NCBI RefSeq assembly: GCF_017873135.1
Contig: NZ_JAGGJV010000003.1
Coordinates: 522,233 to 586,232 of the forward strand
Direction of reading: 5' to 3'
DNA length: 64,000 nt
From: Rhizobium herbae
Lineage (GTDB): Bacteria > Pseudomonadota > Alphaproteobacteria > Rhizobiales > Rhizobiaceae
Every line of letters begins with the position of its first letter. Within the stretch, counting starts at the first letter, position 1. Both the position numbers and the translations under genes were made by a program. The notes beneath the pieces are model-generated. The model searched no databases. It was not told where the DNA came from and was given only the letters and a program-made list of their open reading frames with translations. This document shows positions 28,232-37,377 of the stretch, one piece after another.

Positions 28232-29632
28232 TTAGTACCGGTAGTGTTCAGACTTGAACGGGCCCTGCGGCGTCACACCGATATAGCCGGCCTGTTCTTC
28301 CGAAAGTTCCGTCAGCTTGGCACCGAGCTTGGCGAGATGAAGGCGCGCGACCTTTTCGTCGAGGTGCTTCGGCAGGATGTGGACACCCTTGTCGTACTGC
28401 TCGCCTTTGGTGAACAGCTCGATCTGGGCCAGAACCTGGTTGGAGAACGAGGCGGACATGACGAAGGACGGGTGGCCGGTGGCGTTGCCGAGGTTGAGCA
28501 GGCGGCCTTCCGACAGAAGGATCATGCGATTGCCCTTCGGAAACTCGATGAGATCGACCTGCGGCTTGATGTTGGTCCATTTCAGGTTGCGCAGCGCTGC
28601 GACCTGAATCTCGTTGTCGAAGTGGCCGATATTGCCGACGATGGCCATGTCCTTCATCGCGCGCATGTGGTCCATGCGGATGACGTCCTTGTTGCCGGTC
28701 GTCGTGATGAAGATATCGGCGGAGGAAACCACGTCTTCGAGCTGGACGACTTCAAAACCGTCCATGGCGGCCTGCAGGGCGCAGATCGGATCGACTTCTG
28801 TGACCTTGACGCGGGCGCCGGCGCCGGACAGCGAAGCGGCAGAACCCTTGCCGACGTCGCCGTAGCCGCAGACGACGGCAACCTTGCCGGCCATCATCAC
28901 GTCGGTGCCGCGGCGGATGCCGTCGACCAGCGATTCCTTGCAGCCGTACTTGTTGTCGAACTTCGATTTGGTAACTGAATCGTTAACGTTGATCGCCGGG
29001 AACGGCAAAAGGCCCTTGGCATGCAGCTGGTAGAGACGGTTGACGCCGGTTGTGGTTTCTTCCGTCACGCCCTTGATGGCGTCGCGCTGTCTGGTGAACC
29101 AGCCCGGCGAAGCGGCGAGGCGCTTCTTGATCTGGGCGACGAGGATTTCTTCTTCCTCGGATTCAGGCTTCGACAGGACGTCCTCGCCGGCTTCGGCGCG
29201 GGCGCCGAGCAGGATGTACATCGTGGCGTCGCCGCCGTCATCGAGGATCATGTTGGAGACGCCGCCATCGGCCCACTGGAAGATCTGGTCGGTGTAGGTC
29301 CAGTATTCCTCAAGCGTCTCGCCCTTGACGGCGAAGACCGGAACACCGGTGGCAGCGATGGCTGCCGCGGCGTGGTCCTGCGTCGAGAAGATGTTGCAGG
29401 ATGCCCAGCGCACGTCGGCACCGAGAGCAACCAGCGTCTCGATCAGCACGGCCGTCTGGATGGTCATGTGCAGCGAGCCGGTGATGCGCGCGCCCTTCAG
29501 CGGCTTCGTGGTGCCGAATTCCTCGCGGCAGGCGATCAGGCCCGGCATTTCCGTCTCGGCGATGGTGATTTCCTTGCGGCCGAAATCGGCAAGGCCGATA
29601 TCCGCAACCAGATAGTCGTTTTTCGTGCTCAT
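28232..29632 (-). CDS. ahcY: Adenosylhomocysteinase
   Basis: Cytoplasmic NAD-dependent hydrolase that splits S-adenosylhomocysteine into adenosine and homocysteine, keeping SAM methylation running, 466 residues. The NAD fold is [12 protein letters not shown] near residue 252; active-site marks include [18 protein letters not shown] and the C-terminal YKSEHYRY-like end (PFKSEHYRY). GGAGAC precedes ATG 29632. It has its own promoter region with an operator and a structured leader (29648-29800), so it need not depend on the PTS genes upstream. Confidence 0.96.
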   Translation of the reverse strand: MSTKNDYLVADIGLADFGRKEITIAETEMPGLIACREEFGTTKPLKGARITGSLHMTIQTAVLIETLVALGADVRWASCNIFSTQDHAAAAIAATGVPVFAVKGETLEEYWTYTDQIFQWADGGVSNMILDDGGDATMYILLGARAEAGEDVLSKPESEEEEILVAQIKKRLAASPGWFTRQRDAIKGVTEETTTGVNRLYQLHAKGLLPFPAINVNDSVTKSKFDNKYGCKESLVDGIRRGTDVMMAGKVAVVCGYGDVGKGSAASLSGAGARVKVTEVDPICALQAAMDGFEVVQLEDVVSSADIFITTTGNKDVIRMDHMRAMKDMAIVGNIGHFDNEIQVAALRNLKWTNIKPQVDLIEFPKGNRMILLSEGRLLNLGNATGHPSFVMSASFSNQVLAQIELFTKGEQYDKGVHILPKHLDEKVARLHLAKLGAKLTELSEEQAGYIGVTPQGPFKSEHYRY

Positions 29633-29647
29633 GAAAGTCTCCGGGCT

Positions 29648-29729
29648 GGTGCCGTGCACCGAGACCTGACGTTTTCGCCAGGCCGGGCAGGGCGCACTGA
29701 AATTCGCGCTTCCTGCGGATAGCAGGAAG
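29648..29729 (-). promoter_or_regulatory. Structured 5' leader of ahcY (three hairpins)
   Basis: Read on the minus strand, the predicted ahcY leader can fold into three successive stems: CTTCCTGC with GCAGGAAG (29709-29729), CCTGGCG-AAAA-CGTCAGG (29665-29682, one G-U), and GGTGC-ACG-GCACC (29648-29660), the last directly before the GGAGAC ribosome site. I cannot match it to SAM-II or the known SAH riboswitch by eye. It may be a regulatory leader or plain stable structure. Confidence 0.45.
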
Positions 29730-29740
29730 TTTGTCCCTCA

Positions 29741-29769
29741 ATTATCAGGAAACGCGAAAGGGAGCAACA
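29741..29769 (-). promoter_or_regulatory. Predicted ahcY promoter
   Basis: On the minus strand, TGTTGC (29764-29769) and GATAAT (29741-29746) are spaced by 17 bases. The -10 is good and the -35 weak. The operator palindrome abuts its upstream edge. This places transcription start near 29734, giving a leader of about 100 bases. Confidence 0.5.
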
Positions 29770-29770
29770 G

Positions 29771-29800
29771 GACATAAAGAAGTCTTTATGTCTTTATGTC
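29771..29800. promoter_or_regulatory. ahcY operator: palindrome plus third half-site (SahR-like)
   Basis: GACATAAAGA and TCTTTATGTC form a perfect inverted repeat with a 2-base centre (29771-29792). A second TCTTTATGTC at 29791-29800 overlaps the right half by 2 bases, so there are three half-sites. From memory, ATAAAGA...TCTTTAT palindromes upstream of ahcY and metH in proteobacteria are assigned to the ArsR-family SAH sensor SahR. Position just upstream of the predicted -35 supports a control role. Confidence 0.7.
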
Positions 29801-29817
29801 CCATCTTGAAGGCAGGT

Positions 29818-30135
29818 TCAGATTTCTTCGCCGAACTTGTCGGCCACCAGTGCATCGAGTGCATCGAGTGCATCGAGCGCCTGTCGGCCGCTGGCGGTGA
29901 CGGAGATCGAACAGCCGGTGCTGGCGGCCAGCATCATCAGACCCATGATCGAGGTGCCGCCGACGGTCATCCCGTCCTTGGAGACGTGGATCTCGGCATC
30001 GTAGCCTTCGACCGTCTGGACGAACTTCGCGGATGCGCGGGCATGCAGCCCCCGCTTGTTGATAATCAGCAATTCGCGGGACAGCGTCATTGCCGACGAC
30101 TCGCTATTTGCCACTGAGGACACGGCTTGCGACAT
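29818..30135 (-). CDS. ptsH: HPr phosphocarrier protein
   Basis: Phosphocarrier of the rhizobial regulatory PTS, 105 residues from this start. His31 in KRGLHARASAKF is the EI phosphorylation site; Ser62 in GGTSIMGLMML is the HPr kinase target. The C-terminal helix contains four DAL-type repeats (residues 86-96). GTG/ATG choice: ATG 30135 has AGGA upstream and overlaps the EIIA gene by 32 bases; ATG 30090 would give the standard 90-residue size but lacks a clear ribosome site. Confidence 0.92.
   Translation of the reverse strand: MSQAVSSVANSESSAMTLSRELLIINKRGLHARASAKFVQTVEGYDAEIHVSKDGMTVGGTSIMGLMMLAASTGCSISVTASGRQALDALDALDALVADKFGEEI
29851..29877. repeat. Triple 9-base tandem repeat inside ptsH
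   Basis: TGCATCGAG occurs three times in tandem (29851-29859, 29860-29868, 29869-29877). It is in frame and encodes the Asp-Ala-Leu repeats in the last helix of HPr. Gains or losses of one unit would keep the frame. Confidence 0.9.
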
Positions 30136-30505
30136 TGATGTATTTCCTGCCTGCTTCGGATGCTTCGACGAGTGCCTTGTCCATATCGCTTTCGCCGCGG
30201 ACGCCGGCCAGTTTGATCAGCATGGGAAGATTCACACCGGCAATGACTTCGACCGTGCCGCTCTGCATCACCGAGATCGCCAGATTGGAGGGCGTGCCGC
30301 CGAACATGTCCGTCAGGATGATGACGCCATTGCCTTCGTCGGCCGAAAGGACCGCTTCGAGAATGTCCTGCCGGCGCTGATCCATGTCATCTTCCGGACC
30401 GATGCAGACAGTCTCGATTGACTTTTGCGGACCAACGACATGCTCAAGCGCATGACGAAACTCTTCAGCCAGCTTGCCGTGTGTGACAAGCACAAGTCCG
30501 ATCAT
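30104..30505 (-). CDS. PTS EIIA component, mannose family
   Basis: Phospho-accepting EIIA domain, 133 residues, with no EIIB or EIIC nearby. The site is His9 in LVTHGKLA, and TDMFGGTPSN matches the family. In alphaproteobacteria this standalone EIIA(Man) is the output end of a regulatory PTS (EI-HPr-EIIA) rather than a sugar transporter. It overlaps ptsH and lies 145 bases downstream of hprK. Confidence 0.93.
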   Translation of the reverse strand: MIGLVLVTHGKLAEEFRHALEHVVGPQKSIETVCIGPEDDMDQRRQDILEAVLSADEGNGVIILTDMFGGTPSNLAISVMQSGTVEVIAGVNLPMLIKLAGVRGESDMDKALVEASEAGRKYINVASRVLSGK

Positions 30506-30636
30506 GGTGTCTTCGCTCCAACTGCATCTGCAAATCTTAGGATGGTCAGATATCGCAACGCAGCAATTTCGTCCACCTTTGGGGCGTGCATCTTGGCAAG
30601 GAAAAGGCGAAGTGCAAGTTAAAAATCCGGAAATGC

Positions 30637-30650
30637 TGCCTTAAAAGGCA
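30637..30650. repeat. Palindrome directly after hprK
   Basis: TGCCTTAAAAGGCA is a perfect 14-base palindrome touching the hprK stop codon. A T-run (TTTTTAA) lies about 10 bases further on the minus strand, not adjacent, so it is a weak terminator candidate or a protein site before the EIIA-HPr pair. The remaining gap to 30505 shows nothing else. Confidence 0.4.
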
Positions 30651-31118
30651 TCATTGTCCTTGAAAATTGGCATTCTGAGGTAAAATAAGCCGCAAAATTT
30701 CAAAGGAATTCAAGCCCTCTGCCAAGGGAAGACGTAGCAATGGCAAAAAATCACCCGATGGAAGCAGAAAAGTCTCGTTTTCCGGCGGCATGCGGGGTTC
30801 AAATGGTGGTTTGACCGGCAGAATAGCGAAGTCCAGCACGGCAGCAGGGATTGTTTTGAGCTGAACGATGCCCGCCCCGCGGATCTCTGCAAGTCCTGCG
30901 ATCGAGGCCGGCCGGCGGGCGATGATCTTGCCATTTTGCACAGAGATCAGCACCTGGTCGTCCGCCACCAGAGCGGCAAACAGCCCGATGTTCCTTGCCG
31001 CCGCCAGGCAGGCGAGCGCCAGCGTGGTCTTGCCCGCACCCGATGGACCGATGAGCAGGAAGCCGCGGGTTCCAAGCACCACGGCGGTTGCATGAACATT
31101 GGCCGCCTGGCGCGTCAC
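30651..31118 (-). CDS. hprK: HPr kinase/phosphorylase, short alphaproteobacterial form
   Basis: Phosphorylates HPr on its serine, 155 residues, about half the length of Firmicutes HprK because the N-terminal domain is missing. Walker A is GPSGAGKTT (24-32). The catalytic segment VADDQVLI and IRGAGIVQLK (HPrK signature region) are present. The start overlaps the chvG stop by 4 bases, tying PTS control to the ChvGI sensor pair. Confidence 0.92.
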   Translation of the reverse strand: MTRQAANVHATAVVLGTRGFLLIGPSGAGKTTLALACLAAARNIGLFAALVADDQVLISVQNGKIIARRPASIAGLAEIRGAGIVQLKTIPAAVLDFAILPVKPPFEPRMPPENETFLLPSGDFLPLLRLPLAEGLNSFEILRLILPQNANFQGQ

Positions 31119-32869
31119 GAATGGTTCTCGATCGGAAGCGAGAGGATGAAGCGGGCGCCGGTGATCTTGCCGGCCGCGTTCAACATATTCTCCGCCTTCA
31201 GCGAGCCGCCGTGCGCCTCGGCGATCTGGCGGGAGATGGACAGGCCGAGACCCGAATTCTGGCCGAAATCCTCCGCCTCCGGCCGGTCGGTGTAGAAGCG
31301 CTCGAAGATGCGGTCGATATCTTCGGCCTGGATGCCGGGGCCGTTGTCCTCGATATAAATGATGCAGCGGCTGCGCGTCCGGGTCAGGCGCAGGATGATA
31401 CGCCCGCCTTCGTCCGGAACGAACGAACGGGCATTCTCGATCAGGTTGGTGATGATCTGGCCGATGCGCAGTTCGTAGCCGCCGACATCGAAGCGCGCCT
31501 TCGGATTGTCCTTTCGCTCGACGACGAAGCTCAGTTGGACCACTTTCTTGCCGCTGCGGATCTGGCGGGAGATATCGACGAGGTCGCCGAGCAGTTTTTC
31601 CAGGTCGACGGCCTTGGCGTCGCTGCGAGCAAGCTCGGCGTCGAGGCGGGAAGCATCGGAGATATCGCTGATCAACCGGTCGAGGCGGCGCACGTCGTGC
31701 TGGATGACGTCCATCAGCCGCTTCTTGGAATCGTCGGTACGGGCAAGCGGCAGCGTTTCGACGGCGCTGCGCAGCGAGGTCAACGGGTTCTTCAACTCAT
31801 GGCTGACATCGGCGGCAAAGTTCTCGATGGCGGCGATGCGGTCATAAAGCGCCGTGGTCATTTCACGCAGCGCGACGGACAGGTTGCCGATCTCGTCCTG
31901 GCGCGACGAGAAATCCGGAATTTCCTCGCGCTCCTTGGCGCCACCGCGCCGCACACGGATAGCCGCTGCCGACAGGCGCCGCAGCGGATTGGCGATCGTG
32001 CTGGACAGCAGCAGCGACAGAATGACGTTGACCAGCGCCGCGACACCGAAGACGCGAATAATCGCCAGCCGCTCGGCATGGACGATCTTGTCGATGTCAC
32101 CGGCCTGCGTCGATAGCAGCAGCACGCCGAGTACGGCGCGAAACCGCTGGACGGGGACAGCTACCGAGACGATCAGCTCGCCGTTCTCGGTGACGCGCAC
32201 CACGGCGCCGCGAACGCCGGTCAGTGCGTTCATGACTTCCGGGTAGATCGAGCCGTTGCCACCGGGCGGTTCCTTGTAAAGGGGTAGGTTGCCCGGCTGC
32301 AGGATGCGGTTGAACCATGAATTCAGCCGATCGGACCATGTCACTGTTTCAGGTTCGATCGGGGGCAGGTCGAAGCGCAGAACCTGGCCACCGGTATAAA
32401 GATGCCGGGAGTCGAGCAACAGGTCGGCATCGGCATCGAACAGGCGGGCTCGGGTGCGGGTCGGCGAGATCAGCCGCCTCAAGACCGGTGCCACGCGTTC
32501 CTGATTGATCGGGAATTCAAGATCCTCGTCGCTCGGCAGCGGCGTGATGCTCTGCCCGGCCTGCAGTTCCAGCAGCTTTTCCGGATCGATGGTGATCGAG
32601 TTGGTATCGACGGAGGCGGAAGCCGCGATCGCGCCGGCAATGATCTCGCCTTGCGTCAGAAGGCTCTCCACGCGCGCATCGATCAGCCCCTCGCGGAACT
32701 GGTTGAGATACATGATACCGCCAACCAGGACGACGAGTGCGACAAGATTGAAGAACAGGATGCGGCGCGTCAGGCTGGAAAAGACGGCGTTGCCGAAAAT
32801 GCGGCGAATCAACGTGAAGGGATGCGCCCACGTCCGGCCGGAAGCGGCCTTCGTGTCGCTGTCATCCAT
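31115..32869 (-). CDS. chvG: ChvG/ExoS-type sensor histidine kinase
   Basis: Inner-membrane sensor of acid and envelope stress that phosphorylates ChvI, 584 residues. Two helices lie near 37-55 and 268-290, enclosing a periplasmic domain of about 210 residues. A HAMP segment follows, then the H-box VSHELKNPL (His357), and the ATPase motifs (NLIENARSF, DNGPGI, SGLGLSISRQ). ATG 32869 is taken as start although no strong ribosome site precedes it; an in-frame TTG a few codons upstream is possible. The 246-base gap to chvI holds nothing I can name. Confidence 0.93.
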   Translation of the reverse strand: MDDSDTKAASGRTWAHPFTLIRRIFGNAVFSSLTRRILFFNLVALVVLVGGIMYLNQFREGLIDARVESLLTQGEIIAGAIAASASVDTNSITIDPEKLLELQAGQSITPLPSDEDLEFPINQERVAPVLRRLISPTRTRARLFDADADLLLDSRHLYTGGQVLRFDLPPIEPETVTWSDRLNSWFNRILQPGNLPLYKEPPGGNGSIYPEVMNALTGVRGAVVRVTENGELIVSVAVPVQRFRAVLGVLLLSTQAGDIDKIVHAERLAIIRVFGVAALVNVILSLLLSSTIANPLRRLSAAAIRVRRGGAKEREEIPDFSSRQDEIGNLSVALREMTTALYDRIAAIENFAADVSHELKNPLTSLRSAVETLPLARTDDSKKRLMDVIQHDVRRLDRLISDISDASRLDAELARSDAKAVDLEKLLGDLVDISRQIRSGKKVVQLSFVVERKDNPKARFDVGGYELRIGQIITNLIENARSFVPDEGGRIILRLTRTRSRCIIYIEDNGPGIQAEDIDRIFERFYTDRPEAEDFGQNSGLGLSISRQIAEAHGGSLKAENMLNAAGKITGARFILSLPIENHS

Positions 32870-33115
32870 ATCGATGTTTCGCAAGACTTCGACCAAGCCT
32901 TCAACCCCGCTTTCGCGGCCCCTGCATGTCAATGGCAGACTTGACTGCCGTTCAATGGCAGATCCGGCTGCCGTCCGCCCGAAGGCAAAAAAGGAGAAGA
33001 CTGCGCTTTCGCGACCCGCTTCGGCGCGGAGCCGTATCATACAGCTCCATCGCTGGCCACGCCAGTCCGGCGCGCCCAGTGGCTTCCGCGTGCCGGGTCG
33101 CTATGCAATCCGGCT

Positions 33116-33847
33116 TCAGGCCGATTCGCGGAAACGGTAGCCGACGCCGTAGAGTGTCTCGATCATGTCGAAGTCGTTGTCGACCATCTTGAACTTCTTG
33201 CGCAACCGTTTGATGTGGCTGTCGATGGTGCGGTCGTCGACATAGACCTGCTCGTCATAGGCGGCGTCCATCAGTGAATCGCGGCTCTTCACCACGCCGG
33301 GGCGCTGCGCCAGCGAATGCAGGATGAGGAATTCCGTCACCGTCAGGGTTACAGGTTCGTTCTTCCACATGCAGGTGTGGCGCTCCTGGTCCATCGACAG
33401 CTGGCCGCGCTCAAGCGATCGCGCCTGGATGTCGGCGGCTGTCTTCGGCGAGCCGGCTGTGTTTGCGGCGGCAGCGGCTTCGCGGTTGGCCGAGCGTCGC
33501 AGGATCGCCTTGACGCGCTCAACCAGCAGTCGCTGCGAGAAGGGCTTGGTAATGAAATCGTCGGCGCCCATCTTCAGGCCAAACAGTTCGTCGATCTCCT
33601 CATCCTTGGAGGTGAGGAAAATCACCGGGATATCGGACTTCTGGCGCAGGCGGCGCAAAAGCTCCATGCCGTCCATGCGCGGCATCTTGATGTCGAAGAT
33701 CGCCAGTTGCGGCGGCCGTGCAATCAGGCCGTCGAGGGCCGAGGCACCGTCGGTATAGGTCTCGACCTTGTAACCCTCTGCCTCCAGCGCAATCGACACC
33801 GAGGTGAGGATATTCCGGTCGTCATCGACAAGTGCAATCGTCTGCAT
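33116..33847 (-). CDS. chvI: ChvI response regulator (OmpR family)
   Basis: DNA-binding regulator paired with ChvG, 243 residues. The receiver domain has the acidic pocket DDD (8-10), phospho-Asp52 in [10 protein letters not shown], and the conserved Lys in FITKPFS. The C-terminal winged helix is clear ([36 protein letters not shown]). ATG 33847 follows GGTGGAG. In Sinorhizobium and Agrobacterium this pair is essential or needed for symbiosis and virulence. Confidence 0.95.
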   Translation of the reverse strand: MQTIALVDDDRNILTSVSIALEAEGYKVETYTDGASALDGLIARPPQLAIFDIKMPRMDGMELLRRLRQKSDIPVIFLTSKDEEIDELFGLKMGADDFITKPFSQRLLVERVKAILRRSANREAAAAANTAGSPKTAADIQARSLERGQLSMDQERHTCMWKNEPVTLTVTEFLILHSLAQRPGVVKSRDSLMDAAYDEQVYVDDRTIDSHIKRLRKKFKMVDNDFDMIETLYGVGYRFRESA

Positions 33848-34185
33848 CGTATAGGGCTCCACCATTCGCTGCGCCTCCGAGGCCAACCCGATTGTCCGGG
33901 CTCGTGCTGCGGTATGACGCGTTTCTTGAGTATAAAGGTGGAACAAATTGTGGCGAAGTAAAAAGCAAAAGCAATGAGGATCGCGCAAAGAGGAGTGTGT
34001 GAGCGGAAAAACGTCAGCCGAAAAGGCTCGATTCAACCGATTAAAAAAGCGATATTTTCTTTTAAATCGATTAATATACTGAAATCATTATCTTTTTTAA
34101 GTCAGCAATCTTGTCTTTTTGCCTTCATCCTTTTATGGTCGCTAAAATTCAACGTCTCTCGGCAAACCACGGAGGAAGCTGGACC
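33848..34185. promoter_or_regulatory. Divergent chvI/pckA control region
   Basis: A 338-base gap, markedly AT-rich at 34040-34140. It contains an AATCGATT palindrome at 34064-34071 and a possible pckA -10 (TATACT, 34075-34080) without a good -35. The pckA ribosome site GGAGGAAG is at 34171-34178. A shared region would allow ChvI to act on pckA, but I cannot show a ChvI site. Confidence 0.45.
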
Positions 34186-35796
34186 ATGACGGAACTCGGC
34201 ATTCGCAACCCATCCCTTGGGCTGGAATCAATCGGTTTCACCAACCTGGACATGGTTCGGTACAACTTTGGCACCGCTGAACTCTATGAGGAAATCCTGC
34301 GCCGGAGCGAGGCGCAGCTAACTGCCCACGGGGCTGTGCGGGCACTGACAGGCCAGCACACCGGCCGTTCTCCCAAGGATAAATTTGTCGTTCGCGATGA
34401 AAATACGGCGGGCGAAATCTGGTGGGACAACAACAATGCAATGTCGCCGGAGCATTTCGCGGTGCTGCATCAGGACATGCTCGATCATGCAGAGGGCAAG
34501 TCGCTGTATGTGCAGGATCTGATCGGTGGCGCGGATACGGAAAATGCCCTGCCGACGCGCGTCATCACCGAATTCGCCTGGCATTCGCTGTTCATCCGCA
34601 ATCTCCTGATCCGTCCGGAAAAGGCGGCACTCGCCTCCTTCGTGCCGAAGCTGACGATCATCGACCTGCCGGACTTCAAGGGTAATCCTGCCCGGCATGG
34701 TTGCCGTACGGAAACCGTGATTGCCTGCAACTTCACCCAGGGCATCATCCTGATCGGCGGCACGTCCTATGCCGGCGAGATGAAGAAGGCCGTCTTCACG
34801 ATGCTCAACTACCTGCTGCCCGCCAGGCGCGTGATGCCGATGCATTGCTCCGCAAATGTCGGTCCGGATGGCGACGCGGCCGTGTTCTTCGGTCTTTCGG
34901 GCACCGGCAAGACAACGCTGTCGGCGGATCCGAAGCGCACGCTGATCGGCGACGACGAACATGGCTGGGGCGAGGACGGCATTTTCAATTTCGAAGGCGG
35001 CTGCTATGCCAAGACCATCCGCCTGTCGGCGGAAGCCGAGCCGGAAATCTTTGCGACCACTCGCCGCTTCGGCACTGTGCTCGAAAACGTCGTACTCGAT
35101 GAAAACCGGCTGCCGGATTTCAACGACGGCTCGCTGACGGAAAACACCCGTTGCGCCTATCCGCTGGACTTCATTCCGAATGCCAGCAAGAGCGGAACGG
35201 CAGGACATCCCGGCACGATCATCATGCTGACGGCCGATGCCTTCGGCGTCATGCCGCCGATCGCCCGTCTGACACCCGATCAGGCCATGTACCACTTCCT
35301 GTCCGGCTACACGGCCAAGGTTGCGGGCACCGAAAAGGGGGTAACCGAGCCGGAAGCGACCTTCTCGACCTGCTTCGGCGCACCCTTCATGCCGCGCCAT
35401 CCGTCGGAATACGGCAATCTCCTCAAGGCGCTGATCGCCGAGCATGGCGTCAATTGCTGGCTGGTGAATACCGGCTGGACCGGCGGCGCTTACGGTACCG
35501 GAAGCCGCATGCCTATCAAAGCAACGCGGGCGCTTCTGGCTGCGGCCCTTGATGGTTCTCTTGCTTCAGCCGACTTCCGGACGGACAGCAACTTCGGCTT
35601 CGCGGTGCCGGTCGCAGTGCCCGGCGTTGACAGCAGCATCCTCGATCCGCGCTCGACCTGGAGCGACGGCGCTGCCTATGACGCGCAGGCCCGCAAGCTG
35701 GTCGATATGTTCGTCGGCAACTTCGCCAAGTTCGAAAGCCATGTCGACGGCAGCGTGCGCGACGCGGCTCCCGGCGTAAGGCTTGCTGCGGAATAA
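34186..35796 (+). CDS. pckA: Phosphoenolpyruvate carboxykinase (ATP)
   Basis: Converts oxaloacetate to PEP for gluconeogenesis, 536 residues. The P-loop [12 protein letters not shown] is near residues 233-244. Metal and substrate residues lie in HCSANVG, GDDEHGW and [11 protein letters not shown] 34186 is chosen for the GGAGGAAG site; an upstream TTG at 34111 is inside the AT-rich control region. PEP is also the phosphodonor for the PTS proteins encoded across the intergenic region. Confidence 0.96.
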   Translation: MTELGIRNPSLGLESIGFTNLDMVRYNFGTAELYEEILRRSEAQLTAHGAVRALTGQHTGRSPKDKFVVRDENTAGEIWWDNNNAMSPEHFAVLHQDMLDHAEGKSLYVQDLIGGADTENALPTRVITEFAWHSLFIRNLLIRPEKAALASFVPKLTIIDLPDFKGNPARHGCRTETVIACNFTQGIILIGGTSYAGEMKKAVFTMLNYLLPARRVMPMHCSANVGPDGDAAVFFGLSGTGKTTLSADPKRTLIGDDEHGWGEDGIFNFEGGCYAKTIRLSAEAEPEIFATTRRFGTVLENVVLDENRLPDFNDGSLTENTRCAYPLDFIPNASKSGTAGHPGTIIMLTADAFGVMPPIARLTPDQAMYHFLSGYTAKVAGTEKGVTEPEATFSTCFGAPFMPRHPSEYGNLLKALIAEHGVNCWLVNTGWTGGAYGTGSRMPIKATRALLAAALDGSLASADFRTDSNFGFAVPVAVPGVDSSILDPRSTWSDGAAYDAQARKLVDMFVGNFAKFESHVDGSVRDAAPGVRLAAE

Positions 35797-35834
35797 GCAG
35801 CCTCCAGCATAGATTGCAGGCTATGATTCACGTG

Positions 35835-35863
35835 AAACCCGGCTCGAAAGTGCCGGGTTTTTA
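35835..35863 (+). terminator. Intrinsic terminator of pckA
   Basis: AAACCCGGC (35835-35843) pairs with GCCGGGTTT (35852-35860), followed by TT. Confidence 0.85.
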
Positions 35864-35934
35864 CGTTTGCGATCGGTTCCCGCGTTTTCAAGCAAGCCGT
35901 CCTGTGAGATAGAGCGGTGGAAGGAAAACACGTC

Positions 35935-36369
35935 ATGGCCAGCGATCCGCTTTACATCAACGACCGCATCGTCATCGCCGGCTGGGAGCTGACGGAGCAA
36001 TTCGTGCTGGCCGGCGGCCCGGGTGGGCAGAACGTCAACAAGGTCTCGACGGCTGTTCAGCTGTTTTACGGCATCCAGGCTTCGCCGGCGCTGCCAGAGC
36101 GGGTGCGTGACAACGCCATCAAGCTCGCCGGCCGCAAGGTCTCCAAGGATGGCGTGCTGATGATCGAAGCCAGCCGCTTCCGCAGCCAGGAACGCAACCG
36201 CGAGGATGCCCGCGAACGGCTGAAGGAACTGATCCTGAAGGCGGCCGAACCGCCGCCGCCGCCGCGCCGGAAGACCAAGCCGACGAAGGGCTCGATCGAG
36301 CGGCGATTGAAGGAAAAGACCGGACGGGGCGAAGTGAAGAAGATGCGTGGGCGCCCGCAAAACGATTGA
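35935..36369 (+). CDS. arfB: Alternative ribosome-rescue factor ArfB (YaeJ)
   Basis: Peptidyl-tRNA hydrolase that frees ribosomes stalled on mRNAs without stop codon, 144 residues. The GGQ motif is at residues 30-32 (AGGPGGQNVNK). The basic C-terminal tail (RRKTKPTKGSIERRLKEKTGRGEVKKMRGR) would enter the empty mRNA channel, as in E. coli ArfB. ATG 35935 follows GGAAGGA; GTG 35917 would include that site. Confidence 0.93.
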   Translation: MASDPLYINDRIVIAGWELTEQFVLAGGPGGQNVNKVSTAVQLFYGIQASPALPERVRDNAIKLAGRKVSKDGVLMIEASRFRSQERNREDARERLKELILKAAEPPPPPRRKTKPTKGSIERRLKEKTGRGEVKKMRGRPQND

Positions 36370-36404
36370 GGCCTGCAATTTTCACGCAGGCCTTGTTTTT
36401 TCTC
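36369..36404 (+). terminator. Intrinsic terminator of arfB
   Basis: AGGCCTGC (36369-36376) pairs with GCAGGCCT (36386-36393), followed by a T-rich run. The stem begins inside the stop codon. Confidence 0.88.
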
Positions 36405-36456
36405 GGTCACTGCACTCTGTTAGGGTCGGAGAAACTGGCAAAAGGAGTGATGCGCC

Positions 36457-36927
36457 ATGGGTCTGTTCAGCTTTATCAAGAATGCCGGCAAGAAACTTGG
36501 CATTGGTGGCGATGACGACGCGCCGGATGTCGAAGCGGTCAAGAAGGAACTGGCATCCCACGATCTCGGCACCGACAAGGTGGATGTCGTGGTCGAGGGC
36601 GACAAGGTCGTGCTTACCGGCGTCGTCAAAGATCAGTCGGCCTTCGAAAAGGCCGTGGTCGCCGTCGGCAACACGCTGGGCATTTCGAAGGTGGAAGCCT
36701 CGGAACTGAAAGTCGCCGAAACCGCGACGGCAACCCCGGCCCCGGCAAAGGCGCCCGTCTTCTATACGGTGAAGAAAGGCGACAATCTCTGGAAGATCGC
36801 TGAATCGCAGTATGGCAAGGGCAAGGGTGCGAAGAACACTGTCATCTTCGAGGCCAACAAGCCGATGCTGACGCATCCGGACAAGATTTATCCCGGCCAG
36901 GTTCTGCGCATTCCGGATCAGGGCTGA
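36457..36927 (+). CDS. BON-LysM domain protein (Kbp/YgaU type)
   Basis: 156 residues with no signal peptide. An N-terminal BON-like domain spans about 28-90 (VVVEGDKVVLTGVVKDQSAFEKAVV), then an Ala/Pro/Thr linker, then a C-terminal LysM domain near 103-154 (YTVKKGDNLWKIAESQYG, PGQVLRIP). The size and order match E. coli Kbp (YgaU), a cytoplasmic potassium-binding protein. AAAGGAG precedes the ATG. The next gene starts 2 bases after its stop. Confidence 0.88.
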   Translation: MGLFSFIKNAGKKLGIGGDDDAPDVEAVKKELASHDLGTDKVDVVVEGDKVVLTGVVKDQSAFEKAVVAVGNTLGISKVEASELKVAETATATPAPAKAPVFYTVKKGDNLWKIAESQYGKGKGAKNTVIFEANKPMLTHPDKIYPGQVLRIPDQG

Positions 36928-36929
36928 TC

Positions 36930-37370
36930 ATGAAACGGCTCAGCGCAGGTCTGTTGGTTTTCCTTGCCGTCATGATGGCGTCTTTCAACGGGCCTGCGCT
37001 GGCCCAGGCGTTTCGCGAACCCGCCAAGGGTTCGGCGGAACGTGCGGCGATCCTCGATACCCTGCGCCCCGCCGTCGAGGCGGAAATGCGTGGCCCCGTC
37101 GAGTTCGTGGTGACGATCATCCGTGCCTCGCCCAACTGGGCCTTCGTCCAGGTCGAGCCGCAACGCCCTGGCGGCGGGCTGATCGACCCGGAAGAAACGG
37201 GCTTTGCCGGTGAATCCGACATGATGGACGGACTGACGGTCTATGGCCTGATGAGCTTCCAGTCCGGCCGCTGGAACCTGATCGATCACATGGTCGGGCC
37301 CACCGATGTCGGTTACGCCGTCTGGCAGCAGCGCTACGGCGTCCCTCCGGCAATCCTCGGACTGGAATAA
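36930..37370 (+). CDS. Secreted protein of unknown function
   Basis: 146 residues with a signal peptide (KRLSAGLLVFLAVMMASFNGPALAQA, cleavage near residue 26). The mature part is small and soluble-looking, with a repeated alpha/beta pattern (VEFVVTIIRASPNWAFVQVEP, GLMSFQSGRWNLIDHMVGPTDVGY). I do not recognise a named domain. It is coupled to the LysM gene and followed by the AlkB-like gene 7 bases later. Confidence 0.75.
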   Translation: MKRLSAGLLVFLAVMMASFNGPALAQAFREPAKGSAERAAILDTLRPAVEAEMRGPVEFVVTIIRASPNWAFVQVEPQRPGGGLIDPEETGFAGESDMMDGLTVYGLMSFQSGRWNLIDHMVGPTDVGYAVWQQRYGVPPAILGLE

Positions 37371-37377
37371 CGTTTCG

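Noticed and set aside
29633..29735. SAM-II or SAH riboswitch upstream of ahcY
   Set aside because: The stems are real but I cannot match the conserved core of either class; reported only as a structured leader.
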